The notes under the pieces: generated by a model
The model's database searches: none
What the model was told of the DNA's origin: nothing
What the model saw: only the letters and a program-made list of their open reading frames with translations
Part shown: piece by piece, positions 1 to 9,383 of the stretch
How positions within the stretch are numbered: position 1 is the stretch's first letter
How the letters are laid out: the number at the start of each line of letters is the position of its first letter
Origin: Niastella populi
GTDB lineage: Bacteria; Bacteroidota; Bacteroidia; Chitinophagales; Chitinophagaceae
DNA: 64,000 bases
Assembly: GCF_002078015.1 (NCBI RefSeq)
Contig: NZ_LWBP01000045.1
Coordinates: 62,001-126,000, forward strand
Reading direction: 5' to 3'
Made by a program: the position numbers and the translations under genes

Positions 1-2201
1 GGCTTGAATCGCTCAACCTGATCTCGACCAAAAAGATCCTTGAAAATGAAATGGAAGTATTGCAGTCGCGCACGCTGATAAAAGAAGTGGTGAACAACCT
101 GCAGCTTTACGCGCCTGTTTACGAAGATCGGAATATCAATTCGTGGATGGGATCGAATAAATTGTTGACAAAGGTTGGCGGCTGGTTTACGAAAAAGAAC
201 ATGTCGCCCGGCGGTTTGCCGGCTTACACCACGTCACCGGTGGTAGTTAAGGCAAAAAGCCCCGACAGCCTGCAGGAAACGAAAAAGGTGTTTTTCACTT
301 TTGACAGGCAGGAGCAGAAAGTGATCATTGGCGCCGACAGTTTCCCCATGAAAGAGTGGGTTGAAACGCCCTATGGTACGCTGCAGTTCCTGCCCAATAC
401 AAGAATAACTGACACAGCGTATGCACCCGCCGGAAACTTCTATTTTGCCTTGCAGAAACCTAAAAAGGCCATTTCAGATATCCAGAACCGGTTGGTGATC
501 GCTTCGGCCAGTAAATTGTCTTCCATCTTAAATCTTACCATTCGCGATGAAGTGCCTGAACGCGGCGAGGATATCTTAAATGAATTGCTGTCGGCCTACA
601 ACATTGCGATGCTGAAAGATAAAAATACCCTTGCGGCCAATACCCTGCGGTTTGTGGAAGACAGGTTGAACCACGTATCACGCGATCTCAGCAGTATAGA
701 ATCAAGGATTGAAAAATACAAAGCATCGCAGGAAGCGGTCAATGTTAGCGAACAGGGTAAACTGTTTCTCGAAAACGTAAGCGCCAATGACCAGAAGCTG
801 AGTGAGATCGATATGAAACTGGCGGTATTGGACCAGGTAGAAGGTTATGTAAAGCAAAAAGATAACAGTAGTGGCATTGTACCCTCAACATTGGGAGTAA
901 CCGATCCCGTGTTATCAAACCTGTTAGATAAATTATCGGAACTGGAACTGGAGTACGAGAAAAAGAAAACAACTACGGGCGAAGGCAATCCTTTGCTGTC
1001 GTCGGTAGCTGACCAGATCAATAAAATTAAACCGGGCATCCTGGAGAATATCCAGAGCCAGCGGCGCGGGTTGATAGCCAGTAAATCGAACCTGGCCAGC
1101 ACAAACAGTTCGTATACTAACGTTCTGCAAACCATTCCCAAAAAAGAACGTGACCTGATAGAGATCAGCCGCCAGCAAAGCACCATGCAAAGCATTTATG
1201 GCTTCCTGTTGCAAAAGAAAGAAGAAACAGCGCTGAGCTATGCCGCCAATGTTTCGGATAGCCGTGTGGTTGACCGCGCTTCTACAACGGTAGCGCCGGT
1301 TAGTCCGAAAATGCCGATCGTTTTTGCGGTTGCCATTATCGTTGCGATGGCAGCAGGGGTGGTATGGGTAACACTGAAAGAATTATTCAACCGCAGGATC
1401 ATGTACCGCCAGGATATAGAACGGCTTACCAGTCATCCTGTGATCGCAGAGATCTCCAATGATAAATCGAAGAACCCGATCGTTATCGGCGGAGTGAACA
1501 GCCGCTCCTTTGTTGCGGAACAATTCCGCAAACTGCGGATGTCGCTCAACTACCTTGGCGTTAACACTACCAATAAAAAAGTACTGATTACTTCAGGGAT
1601 CTCGGGCGAGGGTAAAAGTTTTATTGCCACCAACCTCGCATTGAGCATGGCCCTTACCGGTAAAAAAGTGGTGTTGCTCGAAATGGATCTGCATAGTCCG
1701 GCCATCAGCGAGCAGCTGAAAATAGCATCAGATGTGGGTATCTCCAGTTATTTGCTGGGCACCAGGGAACCGGAAGAGATCATCAGGCGCAGCGAAGTAA
1801 ACGACAACCTGTGGTTTATTCCTGCAGGTCCGCTGTCGGCCAACCCAACGGAATTATTGACCACCAGCCGGTTACAGGAGCTGCTTAACTACCTCGATGG
1901 CATCTTTGATTATATAATCATCGACACCGCGCCGGTAGGTCCGGTTACTGATGCATACATTATTTCGCCTTATTGCGATGCCACCTTATATGTGATCAGG
2001 CACAGGCATACGCCGAAAGTGCTTGTTGAACAGATAGATAAGAACAGCAAAGTGAATATCCTGAAGAATATGGCCATCGTATTCAATGGCATCAGGCCCC
2101 GTGGATTTGGCAAACATCACTATGGGTATGGTTATGGATATGGAGATGGGTATGCTTATCAGGAGAAAAGAAAAAAGAAGACCTCGTTTAAGCCTATATA
2201 A
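1..2201 (+). CDS. Wzc-type exopolysaccharide chain-length regulator / BY-kinase (5' partial)
   Basis: The reading frame is open through the left edge (in frame from base 3), so the true start lies outside the window and the ATG at 51 is internal. What is visible is the periplasmic Wzz/GNVR-like coiled-coil part, a transmembrane helix at about 1309-1370 (MPIVFAVAIIVAMAAGVVWV), then a cytoplasmic P-loop kinase: Walker A SGEGKS near 1602-1620, Walker A' LLEMDLHSP near 1671-1697, Walker B YIIIDTAP near 1912-1935. It ends in a tyrosine cluster (GYGYGYGDGYAY, about 2126-2160), the usual autophosphorylation tail of bacterial tyrosine kinases. The family controls polymer length and export at the inner membrane with the Wza channel. 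Its place at the head of the capsule genes agrees. Family assignment is secure; substrate is unknown. Confidence 0.93.
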   Translation, partial: LESLNLISTKKILENEMEVLQSRTLIKEVVNNLQLYAPVYEDRNINSWMGSNKLLTKVGGWFTKKNMSPGGLPAYTTSPVVVKAKSPDSLQETKKVFFTFDRQEQKVIIGADSFPMKEWVETPYGTLQFLPNTRITDTAYAPAGNFYFALQKPKKAISDIQNRLVIASASKLSSILNLTIRDEVPERGEDILNELLSAYNIAMLKDKNTLAANTLRFVEDRLNHVSRDLSSIESRIEKYKASQEAVNVSEQGKLFLENVSANDQKLSEIDMKLAVLDQVEGYVKQKDNSSGIVPSTLGVTDPVLSNLLDKLSELELEYEKKKTTTGEGNPLLSSVADQINKIKPGILENIQSQRRGLIASKSNLASTNSSYTNVLQTIPKKERDLIEISRQQSTMQSIYGFLLQKKEETALSYAANVSDSRVVDRASTTVAPVSPKMPIVFAVAIIVAMAAGVVWVTLKELFNRRIMYRQDIERLTSHPVIAEISNDKSKNPIVIGGVNSRSFVAEQFRKLRMSLNYLGVNTTNKKVLITSGISGEGKSFIATNLALSMALTGKKVVLLEMDLHSPAISEQLKIASDVGISSYLLGTREPEEIIRRSEVNDNLWFIPAGPLSANPTELLTTSRLQELLNYLDGIFDYIIIDTAPVGPVTDAYIISPYCDATLYVIRHRHTPKVLVEQIDKNSKVNILKNMAIVFNGIRPRGFGKHHYGYGYGYGDGYAYQEKRKKKTSFKPI

Positions 2202-2208
2202 ATAGTGT

Positions 2209-2239
2209 GTTGGTCATCCGCCGCCGGTGGATGACCAAC
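2209..2239 (+). terminator. Hairpin between the kinase gene and the antiterminator gene
   Basis: A perfect 11-bp stem (GTTGGTCATCC with GGATGACCAAC) and a 9-base GC-rich loop begins 8 bases after the kinase stop codon. No T-run follows, so it may be a 3'-end processing or pause hairpin rather than a classical terminator. It could also be part of the leader on which the next gene's NusG-like product acts (inference). Confidence 0.55.
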
Positions 2240-2358
2240 ACCTCAACACCACTTAAACCATTCAGACATATTGAGAATCAATCGCCGGTTTCAGGGTCCT
2301 GTAACCGACTTGGGCGAAGCCTTGCGTAGAAAAAATTATAAAAGAATAAATGATGCAT

Positions 2359-2907
2359 ATGGATACAAATAAGAAATGGTACGCGGTATATACGCGGCCA
2401 AGATGGGAAAAGAAGGTAGCCGATCTGCTGACTAAAAAGCGCATAGAAAATTATTGTCCGCTCAATAAAGTAGTTCGTCAATGGGCCGATAGAAAGAAAC
2501 TTGTTCTGGAACCATTATTTACATCCTATGTATTTGTACATGCAGAATCAATAGAACACCTGGCGATAAAGCAAACAGACGGGGTAATGAATTTTGTTTA
2601 CTGGTTAGGACAACCTGCTGTTATCCGTGATGAAGAAATAGACGCCATTAAACAGTTTCTCGATGAATATCGTAATGTGCAGCTGGAAAAGATCAACGTG
2701 AACATGCACGACCGGGTACGTATTTCAAGCGGCCCGTTAATGGCGCGCGAAGGCGATGTAATTGAAGTAAGAAACAAAACAGTGAAAGTGCAGTTGCCTT
2801 CATTGGGTTATGTAATGACGGCTGAAGTGGAAAAAGGCAATGTAGAAATAATACCTATTACAACTTCATACACCAATAACTACTTTTATAATGCACTATT
2901 CAGATAA
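2359..2907 (+). CDS. NusG/RfaH-family transcription antiterminator (UpxY-like)
   Basis: About 182 aa. The N-terminal NGN domain begins [16 protein letters not shown], the family signature, and the C-terminal third ([20 protein letters not shown]) is a KOW domain. Specialised NusG paralogs of this kind sit first in Bacteroidota capsule operons and stop premature termination within their own long operon (UpxY in Bacteroides). ATG codons also occur in frame at 2350 and 2353; 2359 gives the usual short N-terminus before WYAVYT. Its end overlaps the next gene start (2891) by 17 bases, indicating one transcript. Confidence 0.9.
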   Translation: MDTNKKWYAVYTRPRWEKKVADLLTKKRIENYCPLNKVVRQWADRKKLVLEPLFTSYVFVHAESIEHLAIKQTDGVMNFVYWLGQPAVIRDEEIDAIKQFLDEYRNVQLEKINVNMHDRVRISSGPLMAREGDVIEVRNKTVKVQLPSLGYVMTAEVEKGNVEIIPITTSYTNNYFYNALFR

Positions 2908-3880
2908 GATCTATGTAGCCGGTCACCGCGGCATGGTAGGCAGTGCCATTGTTAGAAAACTGGAAGCGGAGGGCTACAACAATATCATTACCCTTAGTTC
3001 ACGTGAACTCGATTTGCGTAATCAGCTGGCGGTAGCTGAATTTTTTGAAACGGAGCAACCGGGTTATGTTTTCCTGGCAGCTGCCAAAGTGGGCGGCATT
3101 GTAGCCAATAATACCTGGCGGGCCGATTTTCTTTACGATAACCTGATGATCGAAAGCAATATTATTCACCATGCGTATAAAAGCGGGGTGAAGAAACTGC
3201 TCTTTCTCGGTTCTTCCTGTATATATCCCAAGCTGGCGCCCCAACCGCTGAAAGAAGAATATTTATTGTCGGGGTTGCTGGAAACGACCAATGAGCCATA
3301 TGCCATTGCCAAGATAGCCGGCATAAAATTGTGTGAAGCCTATCGCGATCAGCATGGTTGCAATTTCATTTCGGCCATGCCTACCAACCTGTATGGGTAT
3401 AATGATAATTACGATCTGCAAAGCAGCCACGTGTTACCGGCCCTGTTGAGAAAATTTCATGAGGCCAGAGAGAACGGCGACCAGGAGGTAACCATTTGGG
3501 GAACGGGCGCACCCCTGCGTGAGTTCATGCATGCAGATGACCTGGCCGATGCCTGTTTATACCTGATGAAGCATTACAACGACCGGTCACCAATTAACGT
3601 AGGTGTTGGTGAAGACATCAGTATCATACAACTGGCCGAGATGATAAAGGCGCTGGTGGGTTTCAAAGGCCGTATTGTGCTCGATGCCACCAAACCCGAT
3701 GGAACGCCACGCAAGATCCTCGATGTGCGAAAACTGCATTCGCTGGGATGGCGCCATAAGATCTCTTTGCAGGAAGGATTACAGCAGGTATATGAAGAAT
3801 TTGTAACAATGCGAAATGCCGAAAGATCGGAGGCCAGTTCACCATTCACCATTGAGCATTCACCAAAATCAGTAGCATAA
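2891..3880 (+). CDS. fcl: GDP-L-fucose synthase
   Basis: 329-aa extended short-chain dehydrogenase that converts GDP-4-keto-6-deoxymannose to GDP-L-fucose by epimerisation and NADPH reduction. Seen: Rossmann motif GHRGMVGSA at residues 12-20, catalytic YAIAK near residue 137, and GSSCIYPK before it. The family is usually about 310-320 aa; the last 20 or so residues here (after [14 protein letters not shown]) are encoded by intergenic-type repeat words (TTCACCATTCACCATTG), so the C-terminus seems to have been extended by repeat spread. It overlaps the antiterminator gene and is followed 17 bases on by gmd, which makes its substrate. Confidence 0.95.
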   Translation: MHYSDKIYVAGHRGMVGSAIVRKLEAEGYNNIITLSSRELDLRNQLAVAEFFETEQPGYVFLAAAKVGGIVANNTWRADFLYDNLMIESNIIHHAYKSGVKKLLFLGSSCIYPKLAPQPLKEEYLLSGLLETTNEPYAIAKIAGIKLCEAYRDQHGCNFISAMPTNLYGYNDNYDLQSSHVLPALLRKFHEARENGDQEVTIWGTGAPLREFMHADDLADACLYLMKHYNDRSPINVGVGEDISIIQLAEMIKALVGFKGRIVLDATKPDGTPRKILDVRKLHSLGWRHKISLQEGLQQVYEEFVTMRNAERSEASSPFTIEHSPKSVA

Positions 3881-3897
3881 ATATTTAAAAATCTCAG

Positions 3898-4995
3898 ATG
3901 AAAACAGCATTGATAACCGGGGTTAACGGCCAGGACGGCGCGTATCTGGCAGAATTACTATTGGAAAAAGGATATATGGTACATGGTATAAAAAGACGGT
4001 CGTCGCTGATCAATACCGATCGCATCGACCATTTGTACCAGGACCCGCATGAGAAAAATGTTCGTTTCAGGTTGCATTACGGCGATATGACCGATAGCAC
4101 CAACCTGATCCGCATTATACAGGAAACACAGCCTGATGAAATTTATAACCTCGCGGCCATGAGCCATGTGAAGGTGAGTTTCGACACACCCGAATATACC
4201 GCCAATGCCGATGGTATTGGAACGCTGCGCCTGCTGGAAGCGATCAGGATCCTGGGGCTGGAAAAGAAAACACGTATTTACCAGGCATCTACATCTGAAT
4301 TATACGGGCTTGTGCAGGAAGTGCCGCAAAAAGAAACAACGCCGTTCTATCCCCGAAGTCCATATGCTGTTGCTAAATTATATGCTTACTGGATCACGGT
4401 AAATTACCGGGAAGCCTATAACATGTACGCATGTAACGGCATCCTGTTCAATCACGAAAGCCCGTTGCGCGGTGAAACATTCGTAACCCGCAAAATTACC
4501 CGCGCCGTGGCTGCCATTGCACTGGGTTTGCAGGACTGCCTGTTCCTCGGTAACCTGAATGCACAGCGCGACTGGGGCCATGCAAAAGACTACGTGGAAG
4601 CTATGTGGCGTATGCTGCAACAGGATACCCCCGAGGATTTTGTAATTGCCACCGGTATTACTACCGAAGTGCGCGAATTCGTAAGAATGGCTTTTGGCGA
4701 ATTGGGAATTGAAATAGAGTTCCGTGGCGAAGGCGTGGAAGAGCGTGGTTATGTTGCTGCCTGTAACAATGAAAATTTCCAGGTTGAAACCGGTAAACAG
4801 GTAGTAGCGGTTGATGCGAATTATTTCCGCCCCACCGAGGTGGAATTACTGATAGGCGATGCTACAAAGGCCAGAACAAAACTGGGCTGGGAACCCAAAT
4901 ATGATCTGGGTATGCTCGTAAAAGAAATGGTGGAGAGCGATATCATAGAATTTGAAAAAGCAGGTAAAGTACAATTTGAACATTTGATCAGCTGA
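3898..4995 (+). CDS. gmd: GDP-mannose 4,6-dehydratase
   Basis: 365 aa, normal length. It catalyses the first step from GDP-mannose to GDP-L-fucose. Seen: N-terminal NADP motif [19 protein letters not shown], family motif KRRSS, YAVAK catalytic pair near residue 157, and [17 protein letters not shown], a strongly conserved block of this enzyme. Together with fcl this shows that the polymer carries L-fucose or a derivative. The order fcl then gmd is reversed from the metabolic order but common. Confidence 0.96.
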   Translation: MKTALITGVNGQDGAYLAELLLEKGYMVHGIKRRSSLINTDRIDHLYQDPHEKNVRFRLHYGDMTDSTNLIRIIQETQPDEIYNLAAMSHVKVSFDTPEYTANADGIGTLRLLEAIRILGLEKKTRIYQASTSELYGLVQEVPQKETTPFYPRSPYAVAKLYAYWITVNYREAYNMYACNGILFNHESPLRGETFVTRKITRAVAAIALGLQDCLFLGNLNAQRDWGHAKDYVEAMWRMLQQDTPEDFVIATGITTEVREFVRMAFGELGIEIEFRGEGVEERGYVAACNNENFQVETGKQVVAVDANYFRPTEVELLIGDATKARTKLGWEPKYDLGMLVKEMVESDIIEFEKAGKVQFEHLIS

Positions 4996-5100
4996 TGACA
5001 GTTCACAGTTCATAGTTCACAGTTCATAGTTCACAGTTCACAGTTCATAGTTCATAGTTCACAGTTTGCAGTTCACAGTTCACAGTTCAGCCTTTTTTAG
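4996..5100 (+). repeat. Short-word tandem repeat (ACAGTTC / ATAGTTC)
   Basis: Directly after the gmd stop codon, about ten drifting copies of a 9-10 base word (CACAGTTCAT-like) follow each other. A reverse-complement-like stretch (AACTGAACTGCTCACTGTT) closes the gap near 5154-5175, just before the next gene. The same word recurs in the 64-bp array at 21741-22590. No ORF or promoter is evident in the 207-base gap. Confidence 0.8.
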
Positions 5101-5202
5101 CAGATCGATTAAAGTGGAAATTTGAAAATTTTGACTGCCAATTGTCAACCGCCAACTGAACTGCTCACTGTTACCTAACACCAGAGTTTCAAAAAATAGC
5201 AT

Positions 5203-6528
5203 ATGAAGTCGCTAATGGTGGTATTGACCGCCGCAGCAATTTTGGTTTTCGTTGTTTTAGTTTTGCTCAGCCGGCAGCCAAGGCGTACATACCTGTTGTT
5301 CATGTTGTACGCCCTGCCGCTGATCGATTTTAAAATAACGCCCTGGCAATGGGGAAGCCTGACGGTATTCGATGGCATTTCCTATGTAATGCTTTTCTGG
5401 CGTTACAAGGATTTTCTGTCTATATATAAACCGAACCGGTTTTACTTTGGTGGTTTTTGTACGTTGATCTTGCTGTTGCTGCTGGGCAGCCTTACCTCTT
5501 CGTTCATTACCAATTCCCTGTTGACCCTTTTATCGGTGTTCCCGGTTTTCATTTATGCCCGCTTATTGATGGTGGAGTGTATCTATGACAAGCAGTTCAT
5601 CAATAAAATGATCAACGGGTTGAAGTTTGCCTGTTTGCTTTCCATGGCGTTTCTGGCGGTGCAAATGGTTATCGGGTTGCAGTTTCGCTTATATCCCGAG
5701 CTGAACCAGAATACGCTAGATAGCAATGGTATTCGCTTCCCGAGCTTCTTTCATGATTCGCAGAAGTTTGCCCAGTTCCTGGCCATGCTGAGCTTTTTGT
5801 TCCTGGTGAACAATAAAAATTTTAAGCGGCCGCAGATGAAGAACATCCTGCTCTTCCTGTCGGTAGTAGTGGCCATATTTTTAACCGGCGGGCGTTCGGC
5901 TTTCCTGGGCCTGAGTGCAGGGGTGTTTTTCCTGTTGCTGTTTGCCGGTGCGCAATACAAAAAATACATCATTGCCGGCTGTTTGGCCGGTGGTATCGTG
6001 ATCGCCTTCTTTTCACAATCACTGATCATGTTCAACCGCAATGATGATTTCAATAATTCATTCGATTTCAGGGCCACCATCTGGCGGGAGGCGTATGGGA
6101 TCTACGAAGACCATCCGTTCCTGGGTATCGGCATCGGTAATTATAAAGATTATGTATCGCGTTATGCGCAGGACCAGTACCTGGTGCTTGAAAATGAAAT
6201 CGTGTTCCTCGATCAGCCCGAGAACGGATATCTAAAAATACTTACCGAATTTGGAGGGCCGGCCTTTTTGGTGGTGTTCGCACTTATCATTGGTTCAATG
6301 GTGGGCGCATTCCGGGCCTGGCTTAAAAAACAAACCGACGGCCGGGTACTATTATTAATTGCGCCCATTCTCAGCTGGCTGGTTTCCTTTATATCGCTTT
6401 ACTCTATAACCGACCGAAGGAACCTGATCGTACTGGTATGCCTTTCTACATTCCTGATCTATTTATCAAATCGTTCAAAAATTGTTCATGAAGAACATGC
6501 TGATGCAGCGTACGGTGAGCCTGTTTAA
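5203..6528 (+). CDS. O-antigen ligase/polymerase-like membrane protein (Wzy-like)
   Basis: 441 aa, mostly hydrophobic, with about 10-12 predicted transmembrane helices and one larger periplasmic loop in the C-terminal half (FRATIWREAYGIYEDHPFLGIGIGNY), which matches the Wzy_C / O-antigen ligase pattern where a conserved H and G-rich turn follow RxxxW. Such proteins polymerise or ligate lipid-linked repeat units at the periplasmic face. Position between sugar-nucleotide genes and a Wzx flippase supports the polymerase role. The next gene starts inside its 3' end. Confidence 0.82.
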   Translation: MKSLMVVLTAAAILVFVVLVLLSRQPRRTYLLFMLYALPLIDFKITPWQWGSLTVFDGISYVMLFWRYKDFLSIYKPNRFYFGGFCTLILLLLLGSLTSSFITNSLLTLLSVFPVFIYARLLMVECIYDKQFINKMINGLKFACLLSMAFLAVQMVIGLQFRLYPELNQNTLDSNGIRFPSFFHDSQKFAQFLAMLSFLFLVNNKNFKRPQMKNILLFLSVVVAIFLTGGRSAFLGLSAGVFFLLLFAGAQYKKYIIAGCLAGGIVIAFFSQSLIMFNRNDDFNNSFDFRATIWREAYGIYEDHPFLGIGIGNYKDYVSRYAQDQYLVLENEIVFLDQPENGYLKILTEFGGPAFLVVFALIIGSMVGAFRAWLKKQTDGRVLLLIAPILSWLVSFISLYSITDRRNLIVLVCLSTFLIYLSNRSKIVHEEHADAAYGEPV

Positions 6529-7957
6529 ATCGCGTTTAATAAAAAACAGTTTCTGGGGCATTGCGGCCAATGGCCTGCAAAGTGTATTGCTCAGTTTGTT
6601 TTTTGTGATCATAGCACGTAAATATGCCACCGGTGAGTTTGCTTTTTTTCTTATCGCCAATACTATATATACATTCCTTGCGGCATTTTCAACGCTGGGC
6701 CTGGGCCAGTGGTTCACCCGCGAGCTGGTTGACGTAGAAGATAAACAGGAACTGGTAAGCCGGTTTGTGAAAATACAGTTGTACAGCGGTTGTTTCTTCT
6801 ATGTATGCAATATAGGTGTTGCCTTTTTGTTATACCAGGATACCCTGCTGCAATCGCTCATTGTGTTACTGGGCGTGAACATCATTTTCGATAATATCAT
6901 TTATGCCATTAAATCTTTGAATGTTGCGGAGTTCAACCAGAACAAGACGTTTATCATTCTCATCATTGATTCGGTATTGAAGTTTGCTATCGGTTGCTTG
7001 CTGTTTGTTTTTCCGTTTTCCATCATGACCTTATCGGTTCTGCTGATAGCGGTTCGGTTCATTACGCTTAACTTTTTCCTGAGCATTGGTTCATCAAAGA
7101 CGATCAGCCTGCGTTCATTATGGAATTACCCGCTGGCCTGGCATGAAGTGAAGAAGATCGTATTTGCCAACTGGCCCTTCATCATCATCGGCAGCGTATC
7201 GATCGCCTACTGGCGTATTTCAAATATCATTATCTCAAAAACATTACCGCTGGCCGATGTGGCTCATTTCGAGATCTCGTTCCGGGTTTTTTCCATAGCG
7301 CAGATCTTACCACTTATCGTATCCATGTCGGTTTTTCCGGCATTGGTACAGCAGTACAAAACCGGTGTGGTGCAGGATTTTAGAAATTATTTCAATAAAG
7401 TGTTCAATTACTACCTGCTGTTTGGCCTGTTCACATACACATTCATTTTCTCCTTTGCCGATACATTGATTCCCTGGTTGTTCGGCAGCGCCTATAATAA
7501 TACAGGCATGTACACGAAAGAAATGTTCTTAACGATCCTGATCTTTCCAACGGCCCTGTTGCAGGCCAATGCACTGGTGGCAATGAACATGGAGCGGGCC
7601 GATATGTGGTTCAATGTAACCAGCCTCATCCTGAATATAGTCTTTTGTTTTGCCGGTTTCCTGTTTATGAAAAATCTTACAACAGTAAACCTTGCCATAT
7701 TTTTCTCTTTCCTGGTATTTCATATTTGCCAGGATGCGCTGTTGGTACGAAAGGGAATAATAACAATTGCGCATGTGTTGAAATTTTATGTAATGACCGG
7801 TTTGCTGGCAGGGGCATATATTTTATTATCGTACAAACTGCCGCCCGTTGTATTGTTTACGGGTTACTGGCTGCTGCTGGGGCTTGCCTTTGTAAAATTC
7901 CCTGCTTCCAGTCTTCAGTTACCGGCCGCCCGAAAACCAGAAAATAGTTTACCATGA
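6488..7957 (+). CDS. Polysaccharide flippase (Wzx / MOP superfamily)
   Basis: About 489 aa with some 12-14 hydrophobic helices over the whole length and the MOP-type N-terminus (SFWGIAANGLQSVLLSLFFV). Wzx proteins move undecaprenyl-linked repeat units across the inner membrane. ATG at 6488 is the first in-frame ATG; 6497 and 6503 are alternatives. The start lies 41 bases inside the upstream gene, and the stop overlaps the next start (ATGA), so translation is probably coupled. Confidence 0.88.
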   Translation: MKNMLMQRTVSLFKSRLIKNSFWGIAANGLQSVLLSLFFVIIARKYATGEFAFFLIANTIYTFLAAFSTLGLGQWFTRELVDVEDKQELVSRFVKIQLYSGCFFYVCNIGVAFLLYQDTLLQSLIVLLGVNIIFDNIIYAIKSLNVAEFNQNKTFIILIIDSVLKFAIGCLLFVFPFSIMTLSVLLIAVRFITLNFFLSIGSSKTISLRSLWNYPLAWHEVKKIVFANWPFIIIGSVSIAYWRISNIIISKTLPLADVAHFEISFRVFSIAQILPLIVSMSVFPALVQQYKTGVVQDFRNYFNKVFNYYLLFGLFTYTFIFSFADTLIPWLFGSAYNNTGMYTKEMFLTILIFPTALLQANALVAMNMERADMWFNVTSLILNIVFCFAGFLFMKNLTTVNLAIFFSFLVFHICQDALLVRKGIITIAHVLKFYVMTGLLAGAYILLSYKLPPVVLFTGYWLLLGLAFVKFPASSLQLPAARKPENSLP

Positions 7958-9120
7958 CAGTTGTGTATTACATGCAGGTTTGCTTTTTGGATGTTACCAT
8001 CGAGCTGATGAACGTTTTAAAAAAACATGTACAGTTACATGTGCTGATAGAAGTGACGCCGCAGGGCAGGAACACGACTGTGCTCGATATCGATCGTTTT
8101 CCGGAAGGAAAAATGCTGGCAAAACCGGAAGAGGTATTGAAGAAACAAAGTTATGATCGACTGCAGCCTTATTTTGAAGGCGCGGCCAGTGTGCATTTTG
8201 TAATTCATTCGCACCCCACCGGTTTTTCATACACTACCCTGCAGGCTTCGCACAGTGTTTGGCGATATATAAAGCAGTTCAAACCCGATATTATACATTT
8301 TGAAACATTCGGTTTACGTGCATTTGGAATGTTACCGTATTTGCCCTCGTTTAAAAATGTGTGTATCACCATTCATGATCCTGTTCCCCATAGTGGGGAA
8401 GATAGCTGGAAGGTAGCGCTGCCCCGTACTTTTTTCTTCAACATGCCGGTGAAAAAGAAATTCCTGTTCTATTCGGAATTTGCGAAAAAGCAATTCGAGG
8501 ATCATTACAAAAGACGTAAGAATCAAAAGACGGTGTTGCAGATGAGCCCATACGGCTATCTGAAGAACCTGGTAAAGGAAGAAGAACCCGGTAATAAACA
8601 TATTTTATTCTTTGGCCGGCTATCGCAGTATAAAGGAATCGACGATCTGTTACAGGCTATGCCTGAAGTGTTCAGGGAGTTTCCAAATGAACAATTGATC
8701 ATTGCCGGTAAACGGCATCCGGGTTTTGAGATCAATGACAATTTCCTGAATACTTTCAAAAATAATATCACGCTCATAGAGAAACATATTCCCAACGAAG
8801 AACTGGCAACGCTGATAAAGCAGGCGAAGTTCATTGTTTGTCCGTATAAAGATGCCACACAAAGCGGTGTGCTGATGACCGCCTTTGGTTTAAATACACC
8901 GGCGGTCGCAACAAATGTTGGTTCATTTCCCGAATTCATACAGGATAATGTGAATGGTTTGCTCGTTCCGCCCAATGATCCCCAACAACTGGCGGAAGGT
9001 ATACGGTTTGCATTACGCAATGAGCATTACAAAACGTTAGCGCAAAACATTAAGAATTCCCAGGTTGAGGATTTGTGGAACAGGAATACGGAGATACTGC
9101 TTAACGCTTACGCGTCCTGA
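7954..9120 (+). CDS. Glycosyltransferase, GT-B fold (GT4-like)
   Basis: 388 aa. The C-terminal half has the GT4 nucleotide-sugar region: FGRLSQYKGIDDLLQAMPE, IAGK, then VCPYKDATQSGVLMTAFGLNTPAVATNVGSFPE, which resembles the EX7E block. It probably adds one sugar of the repeat unit on the cytoplasmic face; donor and acceptor cannot be read from sequence. Start overlaps the flippase stop by 4 bases (ATGA). Confidence 0.87.
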   Translation: MTVVYYMQVCFLDVTIELMNVLKKHVQLHVLIEVTPQGRNTTVLDIDRFPEGKMLAKPEEVLKKQSYDRLQPYFEGAASVHFVIHSHPTGFSYTTLQASHSVWRYIKQFKPDIIHFETFGLRAFGMLPYLPSFKNVCITIHDPVPHSGEDSWKVALPRTFFFNMPVKKKFLFYSEFAKKQFEDHYKRRKNQKTVLQMSPYGYLKNLVKEEEPGNKHILFFGRLSQYKGIDDLLQAMPEVFREFPNEQLIIAGKRHPGFEINDNFLNTFKNNITLIEKHIPNEELATLIKQAKFIVCPYKDATQSGVLMTAFGLNTPAVATNVGSFPEFIQDNVNGLLVPPNDPQQLAEGIRFALRNEHYKTLAQNIKNSQVEDLWNRNTEILLNAYAS

Positions 9121-9150
9121 TCAAATGAGAAATGAAAATGGGAATGCAGG

Positions 9151-9239
9151 AAACAGAAGAATATCGAATCCCGACGAAGCGCTGCCTGTCGGGATGCCGA
9201 CCGAAGCGTCGGCATGTTCAATTTTCAATGTCGAAGTAG
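9151..9239 (+). repeat. REP-like twin-hairpin element, copy 1
   Basis: An 89-base element nearly identical to 13229-13317. It holds two successive inverted repeats: CCCGAC...GTCGGG, then ATGCCGAC-cgaagc-GTCGGCAT with 8-bp arms. Both copies sit between genes of the capsule locus and share the flanking phrases AAACAGAAGAATAT and TTCAATTTTCAA. It is followed at 9285-9345 by a different word repeat (GTTTGCCGTTT / CGATTGCCGATT). The gap 9121-9383 contains no supported gene. Confidence 0.85.
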
Positions 9240-9383
9240 GGTAAGCGCTGGTATACAGGAAGCAGGGACGTGAATTAGTTGATCTTTCACGTTTGCCGTT
9301 TGCCGTTTCACGATTGCCGATTGCCGATTCACGATTCACAATCGATCTCATTAGGATAACTGCTGCAACAAAGCATCAATTTC

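Noticed and set aside
2235-2372. Small open frame (…FQGPVTDLGEALRRKNYK…) upstream of the antiterminator gene
   Set aside because: Only a TTG start is available, no homology is recognised, and it overlaps the antiterminator's start out of frame.
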